From Clostridia bacterium (GTDB lineage: Bacteria > Bacillota > DSM-12270 > Thermacetogeniales > Thermacetogeniaceae), in NCBI GenBank assembly GCA_902812385.1, contig CADDZD010000003.1, positions 28,598 to 92,597 of the forward strand: a stretch of 64,000 bases of DNA, written 5' to 3'. Of the stretch, positions 53,190-62,435 are shown piece after piece. Each line of letters begins with the position of its first letter. The stretch's first letter is position 1. The translations under genes were made by a program, and so were the position numbers. The notes under the pieces are model-generated. The model saw only the letters and a list, made by a program, of their open reading frames with translations. It was not told the origin of the DNA and did not search any database.

Positions 53190-53861
53190 TTAAATTCCAA
53201 TAACAGCGGTTACATCCGGTAAACCGGTTATTGTTTCCACCACCTTATCGGGAACCGCCCTATCCATTTCAATGACCATAAGTTTTTCCCCTTCCCGGTT
53301 GCTCCCCGTCAGTCTCATCTCCGTGATGTTGATCCCGTTGTTTCCAAGCACCCCGGCAACACGACCGATTACTCCGGGTCTGTCAACATGCTCCACCATT
53401 AGGGTGGGGTTTTTGGCCCAAACGGACACTTCGTATTGGTTTATCCTGGTTATCAAAACGTTTCCGCCCCCAACCGAACTCCCCCGTAGAAAGATCCGTT
53501 TACCCGACACCCCGGTTAATTCGATATCCGCTGTGTTGGGATGAAACTCCTCCCCTTTAGCAAGCCTGAAACGAATTTCCAATCCAAGTGTGGCGGCTAT
53601 GTTCAGGGCATCTCTAATCCTGCAATCATCGTCGGACATACCCAGCAGACCGGCCACCAAAGCCCGGTCGGTTCCGTGGCCCCTGTAAGTTTTTGCAAAG
53701 GAGCCGTATAAGGTAATTTCCGCCCGCCGGAAATCCTCTCCCAATACCGCTCTCGCAATGTTCCCGATCCTTACAGCTCCTGCAGTATGGGAGCTGGAAG
53801 GTCCAATCATCACAGGGCCGATAATCTCAAAGACACTTCTGGCTGACAATTGACTCTTCAC
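53190..53861 (-). CDS. sdaAB: L-serine dehydratase beta subunit, iron-sulfur type
   Basis: The product is 219-223 residues. The start may be GTG at 53861 or TTG at 53849; the TTG has the better spaced GGAGGTG. The N-terminal domain contains GPVMIGPSSSHTAGAVRIGN, typical of the beta subunit, and the C-terminal 75 residues are an ACT domain (VDRPGVIGRVAGVLGNNGIN), probably a serine-sensing site. It pairs with sdaAA downstream. It is preceded by ywlG with 18 bp between. Confidence 0.95.
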   Translation of the reverse strand: MKSQLSARSVFEIIGPVMIGPSSSHTAGAVRIGNIARAVLGEDFRRAEITLYGSFAKTYRGHGTDRALVAGLLGMSDDDCRIRDALNIAATLGLEIRFRLAKGEEFHPNTADIELTGVSGKRIFLRGSSVGGGNVLITRINQYEVSVWAKNPTLMVEHVDRPGVIGRVAGVLGNNGINITEMRLTGSNREGEKLMVIEMDRAVPDKVVETITGLPDVTAVIGI

Positions 53862-53879
53862 CTCCCATTACCACATTAT

Positions 53880-54467
53880 TTACTCACACTCTTCCTTTGA
53901 GTACTTGGCTCTGGCACCTCCGATCAATTTGGGTCTTGTTCGGATCATGCTCAAATGAGCAAAACCGATGCTTTTTACCCTGCTCCTGACTACAACACCG
54001 ACACTTTTTATGTGCATCCCGATGAAAACATCACCGATATCCATTCCGGCGTTTGCTCTAATGCTTTCTACAACCACAGGATTTTCAAATCTCTTCATTG
54101 CAGCCGCCGCAAGGCCGCCGCCTTTTGCATGAGGATAAACAGAAACGACTTCGAGTCCGTATTTATCGGCGCATTCCTCTTCCACTACGAGGGCGCGGTT
54201 CAAGTGTTCGCAGCATTGAACGGCCAGAAAAATCCGCTGTTCTTTTATCTGCGGCAAAAGACCATCCAGGATGGCGTTGGCGACATCCAAACTTGTGGCT
54301 GAACCGATGGGCTTCCCAAGAACCTCGCTGGTGCTCCCCCCTACAACCAGGATCTGACCGGGTTTGAGGTTAGCGGCCTGAAGCAAATCACATAAAGCCG
54401 TCTCAACCTGTTCTGTGATCTCTTGCAGGTTTTCCTTACCGCTGATTACTGCGTTGTTCTCATGCAC
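53880..54467 (-). CDS. ywlG: TIGR01440/UPF0340 family protein
   Basis: The product is 195 residues and matches the YwlG family: GQILVVGGSTSEVLGKPIGSAT, LAVQCCEHLNRALVVE and VFIGMHIKSVGVVVR motifs. The family has no established function, although ywlG sits near glyA in Bacillus. Here it heads the ywlG-sdaAB-sdaAA run, close to other serine/glycine genes, so a link to one-carbon metabolism is plausible. The 284 bp upstream (54468-54751) hold no supported gene. Confidence 0.88.
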   Translation of the reverse strand: MHENNAVISGKENLQEITEQVETALCDLLQAANLKPGQILVVGGSTSEVLGKPIGSATSLDVANAILDGLLPQIKEQRIFLAVQCCEHLNRALVVEEECADKYGLEVVSVYPHAKGGGLAAAAMKRFENPVVVESIRANAGMDIGDVFIGMHIKSVGVVVRSRVKSIGFAHLSMIRTRPKLIGGARAKYSKEECE

Positions 54468-54751
54468 TAATCTTCCCCCCTTTTCCGTTTGTCAGCTGAT
54501 AAAATTACGCAATCTGTCTTGCTGCTCTTTATTAAAAAACGTGCAGCTATCACTTCTATCTACCTGTCTTTTATATTGAGATCGTTTCGTTTTTAGTTTT
54601 TTATTTGAACAGAATTAAAACGGTATACAGTATAAGGATAGCTGCACTTGTATTTGGGAGGGAGTCGTTGCTAAAAATCAGGGTTTTCCAGGCAATGAGT
54701 CGGTTACAATCGTGCCGTAACAGGCCGGAAAACCAGTTGCACTTTATTTTA

Positions 54752-55744
54752 TCAGTTAATGATCAATCTAACCATGGAGTCAACATCTAATCCGCTCACA
54801 TAAGAAGACAGGTTTGCTTTGCCAAGCGCCTGCCTAAGCGCCGCTTCCTGAAAAGGTAGATTGATAAGGCACTCCTCCAGGCCGGAGATGTCCTCCCGGC
54901 CGAAAAAATCGCCGTAGATCTTACAGCCTGCGATTTTACCGTCCCTGATGTCAAGCAGCACCTCCAGCTTGCCCCAGTCGAAGCGCCCCGATTTCCGCAA
55001 ACCGTATCCCGGTGAGGCTCCATAATTCCATTCCCAGGTGCCGTACTTCGTTCTTACCAGTTCTTCAACCCGGGCGAGATCCCTCCCGGAGAGGCGGTAC
55101 TCCGCCTTTTGCCCGCCCTCCGCCTGAAAAAGGGCTTTCACAAGAGCGGCTTTGAATTCCTCCATTTCCAGGGGGTGAGGCAAATGTTCTTTTATGTTGG
55201 TTACCCTGCTCCTTACGGAGGCGACCCCCTTTGATACCAGCTTTTCCTGGCTGACATGCAGGGCGCGCACCAGGTTGTTCATGTCGGTATCAAAGAGGAG
55301 CGTCCCGTGGTGCAGCACGGAGTTGCCGTGACGGTACTGGGCATTGCCGGAAACCTTTTTGCCCGCAACCAGGATGTCGTTCCTGCCGGCAAACTCCGCC
55401 GCGACACCAAGGGATCTCAGAGCGGCCACGATCGGCTTCGCAAAGCTCTCAAAATCGTAATCACCCGTCCTTTGTCCCCTGGCAATGAAGGTGAAGTTCA
55501 GGTTCCCCAGATCGTGGTAGACGGCACCGCCTCCGGTCAGCCTCCTGACCACCGCGATCTTGTTTTCTTCAACAAATGCGTGATTGATTTCGTCCCAGGT
55601 ATTCTGGTTTCTCCCAACAATGATGGCCGGGCTGTTCTGCCAGAGCATAAAAAGGTCCTCACCAAGGTCGAGTTCTTTCAGCAAATATTCCTCCAGGGCC
55701 AGGTTGAAATAGGGGTTAACGGATTCGTTGATAACTCGAATCAT
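54752..55744 (-). CDS. lplA: Lipoate-protein ligase
   Basis: The product is 330 residues. The adenylation and lipoate-binding motifs are visible: WQNSPAIIVGRNQNTWDEIN, VVRRLTGGGAVYHDLGNLNFT and SGNAQYRHGNSVLHHGTLLFD with the catalytic Lys in GKKVSG. The C-terminal domain ends SSYVSGLDVDSM. It activates lipoate and attaches it to proteins, here almost certainly GcvH. It is the last gene of the gcv operon, 28 bp after lpdA. Confidence 0.94.
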   Translation of the reverse strand: MIRVINESVNPYFNLALEEYLLKELDLGEDLFMLWQNSPAIIVGRNQNTWDEINHAFVEENKIAVVRRLTGGGAVYHDLGNLNFTFIARGQRTGDYDFESFAKPIVAALRSLGVAAEFAGRNDILVAGKKVSGNAQYRHGNSVLHHGTLLFDTDMNNLVRALHVSQEKLVSKGVASVRSRVTNIKEHLPHPLEMEEFKAALVKALFQAEGGQKAEYRLSGRDLARVEELVRTKYGTWEWNYGASPGYGLRKSGRFDWGKLEVLLDIRDGKIAGCKIYGDFFGREDISGLEECLINLPFQEAALRQALGKANLSSYVSGLDVDSMVRLIIN

Positions 55745-55772
55745 GGGGAGCCCTCCTCTCAGGAAATTAACG

Positions 55773-57149
55773 CTACACTTTCGGCAGAGAGTGAAGCGAT
55801 CTCCCCTTCACATCCATTACCGCTTCCAAGAATGCCTCACCGAGGGTGGGATGGGGATGAACGGTGCCGATCACATCCGACACCTTGAGCTTATTCTTAA
55901 CAATAACGCTTGCCTCCTGGATGAGATCGCTAGCATGGGGGCCGATAATATGGACACCGATGACGGTGTCCCCGGCATCCGCAATCACCTTGACCATGCC
56001 GTCGGTTTCGCCCATGGCCAGGGCCTTGCCGTTGGCGGCAAAGAGAAACTTCCCGACTTTGAAGTCGATGCCTCTGGACTGCGCTTCTTCCTGGCTCAGG
56101 CCCACTGTGGCGATCTCCGGGAAGGAGAAGACGCAGGAGGGAATGGCGTCATAGTCAACCCTGCGGTCCAGGCCGGCCATTCTCTCTACTGCCACGATGC
56201 CTTCTTCGGAGGCCACATGGGCAAGCATCGGCCCCTTGATGACATCCCCAATGGCGTAGATGCCGGGGACGCTGGTTTCGTAATTCTCGTCTACGTTGAT
56301 AAATCCCCTCTCGCAGGAGATGCCCAGCCGTTCCAGCCCCAGCCCGCGGGTAAAGGGTTTCCGCCCGGTGGCCAGCAGCACAATGTCGGCATTGCATTCG
56401 ATGGTTCCCTTCTTCCCCCTGGCAACCACCTTCAGGGTTGAACCCTGCCGTTCGATACGCTCTACCCCGGCCTGGGTGTGCACCTCGATTTTTTGTTTTT
56501 TCAAGTAAACACCCATTCTCCTGACGATTTCCCTGTCCATTGCACCCAGAAGATCCGGCATGGATTCCAATACCATGACCCTGCTGCCGAAGGCGTTGAA
56601 AATACAGGCGAATTCTATTCCGATAACGCCGCCGCCGATGACGGACAGACGCTGTGGTACGGCATCCAGTTCCAGCAGTTCGTCGCTGGTTATGACCCCC
56701 GGCAGGTCAACACCGGGGATGGGGGGCACCGCCGGTTCGGAGCCGGTGGCGATAAGAATGCGCCGGGCCGCAATTTCTTCTCCGTCCACCAGGACACGGC
56801 CGGGCTCCACAATGGAGGCTTCCCCTTTTACCACTTCTACGCGGTAACCCTTGAGCAGATCCCTGATTCCGGAGACCAGTTTGGCTACTATCCGGTTTTT
56901 TCTTTCTCTGGCGCCGGACAGGTCGAAACTGATGTTTTCGGCTTTGGCATTGTATTCGGAAAGTTTGGCCAGGGTCTGCAGTACCGTGGCGTTCTGGAAG
57001 TAGGCTTTGGTGGGGATACAGCCCCGGTTGAGGCATGTACCGCCCAGGGCGTCCTTTTCTACCAGGACTACATCCATTCCCAGTTGGCGTGCCCGGATTG
57101 CCGCTACGTAACCACCGGGGCCTCCTCCGATTATTATCAGGTCCTTCAT
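55773..57149 (-). CDS. lpdA: Dihydrolipoyl dehydrogenase (L-protein)
   Basis: The product is 458 residues. The FAD motif IIGGGPGGYVAAIRA starts the protein, and the redox disulfide is in GGTCLNRGCIPTKA. The NAD motif is VIGGGVIGIEFACIF. The C-terminal HPHPTLGEAFLEA carries the catalytic His-Glu pair. It reoxidises the dihydrolipoyl arm of GcvH. It lies 169 bp downstream of gcvPB, separated by a long GC-rich hairpin. Confidence 0.96.
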   Translation of the reverse strand: MKDLIIIGGGPGGYVAAIRARQLGMDVVLVEKDALGGTCLNRGCIPTKAYFQNATVLQTLAKLSEYNAKAENISFDLSGARERKNRIVAKLVSGIRDLLKGYRVEVVKGEASIVEPGRVLVDGEEIAARRILIATGSEPAVPPIPGVDLPGVITSDELLELDAVPQRLSVIGGGVIGIEFACIFNAFGSRVMVLESMPDLLGAMDREIVRRMGVYLKKQKIEVHTQAGVERIERQGSTLKVVARGKKGTIECNADIVLLATGRKPFTRGLGLERLGISCERGFINVDENYETSVPGIYAIGDVIKGPMLAHVASEEGIVAVERMAGLDRRVDYDAIPSCVFSFPEIATVGLSQEEAQSRGIDFKVGKFLFAANGKALAMGETDGMVKVIADAGDTVIGVHIIGPHASDLIQEASVIVKNKLKVSDVIGTVHPHPTLGEAFLEAVMDVKGRSLHSLPKV

Positions 57150-57236
57150 TTGCGTTCCTCCCTATCTCCGGTTTAATGGCTGTGGATAAAAAACGCTGCT
57201 TTTACAGCTATTAATATTTACTAAAATGCCGTTTAA

Positions 57237-57296
57237 GGCAGCCGGCCTGAAAGGCGATAGCGTGGGGGGCCTCAAAGGAAGGGTCGGCCGGCTGCC
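57237..57296 (-). other. Long hairpin between gcvPB and lpdA
   Basis: Arms GGCAGCCGGCC (57237-57247) and GGCCGGCTGCC (57286-57296) pair perfectly over 11 bases, with a 38-base loop that can fold further (GGCC/GGCC). No clean T run follows on the minus strand, so a processing or stability element is as likely as a terminator. Confidence 0.5.
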
Positions 57297-57317
57297 GACG
57301 GCATAAGTCACTTTCAT

Positions 57318-58772
57318 CTATTCTTTAGGCTTCCATTTTAAAACCGGGTTGCGTGCAGCTCCGGTCTCGTCCGGTCTGCGAATCACCGCCTTGTGAGGTG
57401 CCTCTTTCAGCCGCTCCGGATTTTCCCGGGCTTGCCGGTCGATTTCGAGCATGGCTTCGATGAAGGTATCCAATCGCTCCCTGGTTTCGGTTTCGGTCGG
57501 CTCAATCATTAAGGCCTCCTCCACGATCAGCGGAAAGTAGATGGTGGGCGGATGGCAGCCACGGTCGATCAGGGCTTTTGCTATGTCCAGAGCTGTGATG
57601 CCCGCCTCTTTTTTCTGTTTCCTGGCGGAGGCCACGAATTCGTGCTTGCAGAGACGGTTGTAGGGTATGTCGTAGCTGCCCGCCAGTTTGGTACGGAGGT
57701 AGTTGGCGTTGAGTACGGCGTTCCGGCTGACTTCTTTGAGCCCGGTGTTTCCGAGAGCCTTGATGTAGGTGTAGGCCTTGACCATTACCCCGAAGTTGCC
57801 GTAGAAGGTATGTACCTTGCCGATGGACCTGGGCCTGTCATAGTTGAGGCGGTATTTCCCCTCGTGTTTTTCGATTACTGGCACAGGCAGAAATTCCGCC
57901 AGAAAGCTTTTTACCCCGATCGGCCCTGAGCCTGGGCCGCCCCCGCCGTGGGGGGTGCCGAAGGTTTTGTGGAGATTGAGGTGGCAGATGTCGAACCCCA
58001 TGTCCCCCGGCCGGGCAATGCCGATGATGGCGTTGGCGTTGGCCCCGTCGTAGTAGAGAAGGCCGCCGGCATCATGAACGATTGCGGCGATCTCCCGGAT
58101 GTTTTCTTCGAAGAGGCCGAGGGTGTTGGGATTGGTGAGCATCAGGCCGGCGATTTCGTCGCTCATCAGGGCGCGTAGGTCCTCCAGGTCAACCAGGCCG
58201 CGCTCGTCCGATTTGACTTCGATTACTTTGTAGCCGAGCATGTTGGCGGTGGCCGGGTTGGTGCCGTGGGCGGAGTCGGGTACGATCATCTTTGTGCGTT
58301 TGGTATCGCCGCGGCTGTTGTGGTAGGCTTTGATGATCATGGCTCCGGTCATTTCTCCGTGCGCCCCGGCGGCCGGCTGGAGGGTGAAGCTGTCCATGCC
58401 GGTGATTTCGCAGAGCATTTGCTCGAGTTCGTACATTAATTCCAGTGCGCCCTGAACGGTTTCTTCCGGCTGGTAGGGGTGGATGCCGGCGAAGCCGGGA
58501 AGGCGTGCCGCCCATTCGTTGATCTTGGGGTTGTATTTCATGGTGCAGGAGCCGAGGGGGTAGAAGCCGCTGTCGACTCCGTAGCTTCTTTGAGAGAGTG
58601 CGGTGAAGTGGCGCACGGCTTCGACTTCGCTGATTTCGGGAAGCAGCGGGTCTTCTTCCCGCAGGAGGTCTGCGGGTATTGCTTCTGTGACCATGGCCGG
58701 AGGTATGCCGCTCTCGGGCAGTGTGAAGGCACGGGCTCCTTTGACGCTTTTTTCGAAGATGAGTTTACTCAC
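57318..58772 (-). CDS. gcvPB: Glycine dehydrogenase (decarboxylating) subunit 2
   Basis: The product is 484 residues from a GTG at 58772 with GGGAGGG upstream; a longer frame would overlap gcvPA more deeply. The pyridoxal-phosphate lysine is in [16 protein letters not shown]. The C-terminal half contains [15 protein letters not shown] and the fold-type I pattern of split P-proteins. With GcvPA it decarboxylates glycine and loads the aminomethyl group on GcvH. It overlaps gcvPA by 8 bp. Confidence 0.95.
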   Translation of the reverse strand: MSKLIFEKSVKGARAFTLPESGIPPAMVTEAIPADLLREEDPLLPEISEVEAVRHFTALSQRSYGVDSGFYPLGSCTMKYNPKINEWAARLPGFAGIHPYQPEETVQGALELMYELEQMLCEITGMDSFTLQPAAGAHGEMTGAMIIKAYHNSRGDTKRTKMIVPDSAHGTNPATANMLGYKVIEVKSDERGLVDLEDLRALMSDEIAGLMLTNPNTLGLFEENIREIAAIVHDAGGLLYYDGANANAIIGIARPGDMGFDICHLNLHKTFGTPHGGGGPGSGPIGVKSFLAEFLPVPVIEKHEGKYRLNYDRPRSIGKVHTFYGNFGVMVKAYTYIKALGNTGLKEVSRNAVLNANYLRTKLAGSYDIPYNRLCKHEFVASARKQKKEAGITALDIAKALIDRGCHPPTIYFPLIVEEALMIEPTETETRERLDTFIEAMLEIDRQARENPERLKEAPHKAVIRRPDETGAARNPVLKWKPKE

Positions 58773-60087
58773 GGGCGATCCCTCCCAATATGGATGCGAG
58801 CCGGTCGATTTCGGCACGGGTGCGTTTCTCTGTGAAGGCCAGCAAGAGTGCTCGGTCGAGTTCGTAGCCGCCGATGATGCCTTCTTTTAAGAGGGCGGTG
58901 TTGGCCGCCCGGGGGTCCGGGATGGCTACTGCGAATTCTTTGAAGAAGGGTTTTTGGTATTTCAGTTTGAGGCCGGCTTTTTCAAGCTGCTGTTTGGCAT
59001 AGCAGGCCAGTTGGTGGCAGCGCCTGGCGATTTCTTTGAGGCCTTCTCTGCCGACCAGGGTGAGGTAGATGGTGGCCGCCAGGGCGCAGAGGGCTTCGTT
59101 GGAGCAGATGTTGGAGCCGGCCTTTTCTCTCCGGATGTGCTGCTCCCGGGCCTGGAGGGTGAGGACGAAGGCGCGGTTCCCTTCCCGGTCGACGGTTTCA
59201 CCGACCAATCTCCCCGGTACCCTGCGCATCAGTTTCTCGGTTGCCGCAAAGAAGCCGAGGTAGGGGCCACCGAAGCTGAGGGGGTTGCCCAGGGACTGCC
59301 CCTCGCCGACTGCAATGTCGGCGCCCCAGGCTCCGGGCGGTTTCAGGATGCCGAGGGAGATGGGGTCGACTGCCATGATCAGGAGGCCCTTGACGCCGTG
59401 TACGGCCTTTTCGATCTGCCGTAGTCCTGTTTCGAGGTTTCCATAAAAGTTGGGGTGCTGGATCGCTACTGCGGCGGTCTGGCTGTCGACCATGGAGGTA
59501 ATGGCGTCAGGGTCGGCAATACCGTCTTTGCCGGGTACGGTGATGATCTCCATTTTGCCGCCCATAGCATAGGTTCGAATTACTTCTAAGTAGCGCGGGT
59601 GTACCGTGTCCGGAATAAGTATCTTCCGGCGGCGCGTTGCGTCGCAGGCCAAAGAGCAGGCTTCGGCCAAGGCGCTACCCCCGTCGTACATGGAGGCGTT
59701 GGCAAGGTCCATGCCGGTCAGGTTGCAGATCATGGTCTGGTATTCGAAGATGGTCTGCAGTACACCCTGGCTCAGTTCCGGCTGGTAAGGGGTGTAGGCG
59801 GTGTAGAATTCGGAACGCAAAAGCATCTGCTCGACGACGGCCGGTATGTAGTGGTCGTAGGCCCCGGCGCCGAGAAAGCAGGGGCGGTCATCGGCGCTCA
59901 GGTTTTTGGCGGCCAGGGCTGCCAGCTCCCGGCGCAGTTCTACCTCCGATTTCGGCCCCGGCAGGTTGAGCTCCCTTTTGAGCTTCAGCGTTTCCGGGAT
60001 GTCTGCAAACAGGTCATCTATGCTTTTTATGCCTATGGTGTCCAGCATCTGCCGAACTACCCAGGGGGGATTGGGTACGTAGTTCAT
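58765..60087 (-). CDS. gcvPA: Glycine dehydrogenase (decarboxylating) subunit 1
   Basis: The product is 440 residues. N-terminal [19 protein letters not shown] and [20 protein letters not shown] match the GcvPA half of split P-proteins, and [19 protein letters not shown] follows. It lacks the cofactor lysine, as expected. RBS GAGGAGG. It lies between gcvH and gcvPB, so the order T-H-PA-PB is typical of Gram-positive bacteria. Confidence 0.95.
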   Translation of the reverse strand: MNYVPNPPWVVRQMLDTIGIKSIDDLFADIPETLKLKRELNLPGPKSEVELRRELAALAAKNLSADDRPCFLGAGAYDHYIPAVVEQMLLRSEFYTAYTPYQPELSQGVLQTIFEYQTMICNLTGMDLANASMYDGGSALAEACSLACDATRRRKILIPDTVHPRYLEVIRTYAMGGKMEIITVPGKDGIADPDAITSMVDSQTAAVAIQHPNFYGNLETGLRQIEKAVHGVKGLLIMAVDPISLGILKPPGAWGADIAVGEGQSLGNPLSFGGPYLGFFAATEKLMRRVPGRLVGETVDREGNRAFVLTLQAREQHIRREKAGSNICSNEALCALAATIYLTLVGREGLKEIARRCHQLACYAKQQLEKAGLKLKYQKPFFKEFAVAIPDPRAANTALLKEGIIGGYELDRALLLAFTEKRTRAEIDRLASILGGIARE

Positions 60088-60111
60088 GATGGTTCCTCCT
60101 CTGCTACCCGT

Positions 60112-60498
60112 TTATTCTTCTGCTTGCTCGCAATAGGCGGCGTACTGCTCGCTGGTCATAAGTTTTTTGAGTTCGTCCGGGTTGCTCATCTTCAATACCG
60201 CGATATGCTGGCCGTAAGGGTCTTTGTTGAGGGATTCGGGTGCTTCTTCCAGGGCTTCGTTTACTGTGGTGATGGTGCCGGATACGGGGGTGTGCATGTC
60301 GGCTACCGCTTTCACGGATTCGATGACGCCGATGGTGTCCCCCGCCGCGTATTCACTGCCCCGTTCGGGAAGTTCTACGAAGACAATGTCTCCCAGGTGG
60401 TGTTGGGCATAATCGGTGATGCCGATGTAGGCAAGGTCGCCTTCTACCCGCACCCATTCGTGATCGTCGCTGTAATAGAGGTTTGCTTTGATCTCCAT
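60112..60498 (-). CDS. gcvH: Glycine cleavage system H protein
   Basis: The product is 128 residues from the ATG at 60498 (GGGAG ten bases upstream); a GTG two codons earlier is possible. The lipoyl lysine is in GVIESVKAVADMHTPVSG (about 53-70). Other family motifs are HEWVRVEGDLAYIGITDYAQ and ELPERGSEYAAG. H protein shuttles the aminomethyl and dihydrolipoyl arm between the P, T and L proteins. The ligase lplA at the end of the operon would lipoylate it. Confidence 0.96.
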   Translation of the reverse strand: MEIKANLYYSDDHEWVRVEGDLAYIGITDYAQHHLGDIVFVELPERGSEYAAGDTIGVIESVKAVADMHTPVSGTITTVNEALEEAPESLNKDPYGQHIAVLKMSNPDELKKLMTSEQYAAYCEQAEE

Positions 60499-60546
60499 AC
60501 TCACATCGCTCCCTTTCCTTAATGTTTTTTACGTTTTTCTCGGTTT

Positions 60547-61644
60547 TTATTTTGACCGCCTGTAAAAGAGGCCTTTACCGGTGCGCGCCTTGACGGTTTT
60601 GTTGCGGATGATGATGTCGATCTCTACGCCGGGTCGGGCATATTCGCTCTTTATCAGGGCAAGGCCGAGGTTTTTGCCAAGGGTCGGGGCATAGCCGCCG
60701 CTGGTCACCCACCCGATATTTTGGCCGTTCTTTTGCACTTCATAATGAGCCCGGGGGATGCCGCGCCCGGTCATTTCGAATTCAACCAGCAGGCGGCCCG
60801 GACCTTTTTCTTTCTGCCGGGCAAGCGCTTCCTTCCCGATGAAAGAAGACTTGTCGAGCCTGACAAAGCGGTCCAGGCGCGCCTCCAGCGGTGTGATGTC
60901 CCGATCCAGTTCATGGCCGTAAAGGGGCATTTTGGCCTCGAAGCGCAGGGTGTCGCGGGCTCCCAATCCGATCGGGAGCACCGTTCCTTTGCCTGCTTCC
61001 AGGATGGCTTCCCAGAGTTCGCAGGCCTTGTCGGGGGCAGTGTAAAGCTCGAAGCCGTCTTCGCCTGTGTAACCGGTGCGTGAGATGATGCAGTCGATTC
61101 CAGCTACTTTGGCCCCGGCCCGGAACCAGTAGTATCTGATCGTGCTCAAATCCACATCGCAGAGGGGCTGGAGTATTCCCTCGGCGAGCGGGCCCTGCAG
61201 GGCAAGCTCTGCATAACGGTCGGATACGTTCTCCAGGCTGACCCCGGGTATTTTGTGTTCCTGCATCCAGGCAAAATCTTTATCGGTGTTAGCGGCGTTG
61301 ATGACCAGGAAAAAGTGGTCCCGGGAGTGTTTGTAAACAAGAAGGTCGTCAACGCATCCGCCGTCCGGGTAGCACATTGGTGAGTAGCAAACCTGGTTTT
61401 CTTTGAGTGTGCTGATATCGTTGGTGACCAGTTCCTGAACAAATGCCTCGGCCTGTTCACCACGGATGTCGACCTCTCCCATGTGGGAGACGTCGAAGAG
61501 ACCGGCCTGCCGGCGCACCTGGTGATGCTCCTCAATGATGCCTGTGACTTTATACTCTACCGGGAGCTCCCAGCCTCCGAAGTCGATCATGTTGCCGTCA
61601 TACTTTAAATGCATCGGGTATAGCGGCGTTCTCCGCAGTTCCAT
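60547..61644 (-). CDS. gcvT: Aminomethyltransferase (T-protein)
   Basis: The product is 365 residues. Tetrahydrofolate-binding segments are visible: GLFDVSHMGEVDIRG, NQVCYSPMCYPDGGCVDD, RTGYTGEDGFELY and LGARDTLRFEAKMPLYGHEL with the catalytic Asp. It transfers the methylene group from aminomethyl-GcvH to tetrahydrofolate, releasing ammonia. It is the first gene of the operon; the leader upstream contains a glycine riboswitch and two terminators, plus an IS605-type remnant. Confidence 0.96.
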   Translation of the reverse strand: MELRRTPLYPMHLKYDGNMIDFGGWELPVEYKVTGIIEEHHQVRRQAGLFDVSHMGEVDIRGEQAEAFVQELVTNDISTLKENQVCYSPMCYPDGGCVDDLLVYKHSRDHFFLVINAANTDKDFAWMQEHKIPGVSLENVSDRYAELALQGPLAEGILQPLCDVDLSTIRYYWFRAGAKVAGIDCIISRTGYTGEDGFELYTAPDKACELWEAILEAGKGTVLPIGLGARDTLRFEAKMPLYGHELDRDITPLEARLDRFVRLDKSSFIGKEALARQKEKGPGRLLVEFEMTGRGIPRAHYEVQKNGQNIGWVTSGGYAPTLGKNLGLALIKSEYARPGVEIDIIIRNKTVKARTGKGLFYRRSK

Positions 61645-61805
61645 ATTTTTTATCCCTCCAGTTCTACCGTTGGTTGCCTAGCAGCATCCCTAATGTTGGG
61701 AGCTGTTTTACCTGTGTTCAGGCTGTATCTGTCACCACCCACCTCCTTTTTCATTGTGTTTAGCAGGCAAGGTCAATCAGTGATTAAAATTAAATTGATT
61801 AAAAG

Positions 61806-61937
61806 TGAACTACCCCTTTCTTACGGAAGGGGCTTCCTGCTTCATCGAGTGGATCTCTCTCGCAGGCGTAACTTCCCGCGGTTCCCGCGGTAGCCGCCTC
61901 TCATCCCCACCCTCACAGGTAGGGACTTCCCGGTGGG
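61806..61937 (-). mobile_element. IS200/IS605-type right-end (omega RNA-like) relic
   Basis: The minus strand has the layout of the 3' end of a TnpB transposon. A GGGAAGTCCCTACC start is followed by GC-rich hairpin sequence (CCGCGGGAACCGCGGG). The diagnostic GAAGCAGGAAGCCCC comes next, then the right-end hairpin CCCCTTCCG...GAAAGGGG and GTAGTTCAC. No tnpA or tnpB frame is nearby. AT-rich tracts (ATTAAATTGATTAAAA and AAATTAAAATTAATTAAA) flank it. It lies in the gcvT leader, between the second terminator and the gene. Assignment rests on pattern recognition. Confidence 0.6.
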
Positions 61938-61956
61938 AAAGTTAAATTAAAATTAA

Positions 61957-62000
61957 TTAAAAATAAACAGAGCACGGGAGGTATCCTCCTGTGCTCTGTT
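61957..62000 (-). terminator. Second terminator of the gcv leader
   Basis: AACAGAGCAC and GTGCTCTGTT (61966-61975 and 61991-62000) enclose a GGAGG/CCTCC inner stem; on the minus strand TATTTTT follows. It is a strong intrinsic terminator. Its 5' flank (TCTCGTAGGTTGGCAACAGAG) resembles the end of the second glycine aptamer (CTCTCAGGTGCAAAACAGAG), so it may be a degraded duplicate of the riboswitch expression platform. Confidence 0.8.
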
Positions 62001-62054
62001 GCCAACCTACGAGATTAACGTGTTCCAGTTAAGCGATATTAAGCATAAACAATT

Positions 62055-62089
62055 CAAAAAGGGCACGGAGAGATACCTCCCCTGCCCTC
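62055..62089 (-). terminator. Riboswitch-controlled terminator of the gcv leader
   Basis: On the minus strand GAGGGCAGGGGAG pairs with CTCTCCGTGCCCTT and runs into TTTTTG. Its 5' arm includes the bases that close the P1 stem of the second glycine aptamer (CAGAG). Glycine binding would therefore disrupt it, an ON switch. Confidence 0.85.
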
Positions 62090-62270
62090 TGTTTTGCACC
62101 TGAGAGTTTCGCCTGAAAAATATCAGTCAGGCTTGCCCCTTCGGCGTCCTTACGGACTTTCCAGAGTTTGTCAGAATACGGTCTTTTCACCTGAAAGATT
62201 CACTAATACCCAGGGTAGGTATTAGCTTGCTTCTTCGGCACGGGGTTTCACCCCGTTTCTCCCGTATTCT
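62086..62270 (-). ncRNA. Tandem glycine riboswitch
   Basis: Two glycine aptamers lie in series on the minus strand. Aptamer 1 is closed by GAATACGG and CCGTATTC (62262-62269 and 62173-62180) and contains GCCGAAGAAGCAA and CTTTCAGG. Aptamer 2 contains TGGAAAGTCC, GCCGAAGGGGCAAG and GGCGAAACTCTCAGGTGCAAAACAGAG. These are the conserved gcvT-motif elements. The switch precedes gcvT-H-PA-PB-lpdA-lplA and should turn it on when glycine is abundant. Confidence 0.95.
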
Positions 62271-62322
62271 TCATCCATCTATATTAAATTTTCGTATAAC
62301 ACAATTAACCCGACTTTTGTTT

Positions 62323-62354
62323 TTTATAACAATAATAATTCTCTTTCACGTCAA
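62323..62354 (-). promoter_or_regulatory. Candidate promoter of the gcv operon
   Basis: Minus-strand TTGACG (62349-62354) precedes an extended -10 TGTTATAAA (TATAAA at 62323-62328) about 55 bp before the aptamer. The 20-bp spacing is too long for a standard promoter, so the extended -10 would have to compensate. Confidence 0.35.
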
Positions 62355-62435
62355 CGCATACATTTCGATCATCCCGATTACTTATAAAGAACCTGTTACC
62401 CTACTTGAAAGTTACAAACCTAACCGATTTCAAGC

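Noticed and set aside
59599..60522. 307-codon plus-strand frame over gcvPA and gcvH
   Set aside because: It is long only because of codon bias in the opposite strand; both genes beneath it are certain.
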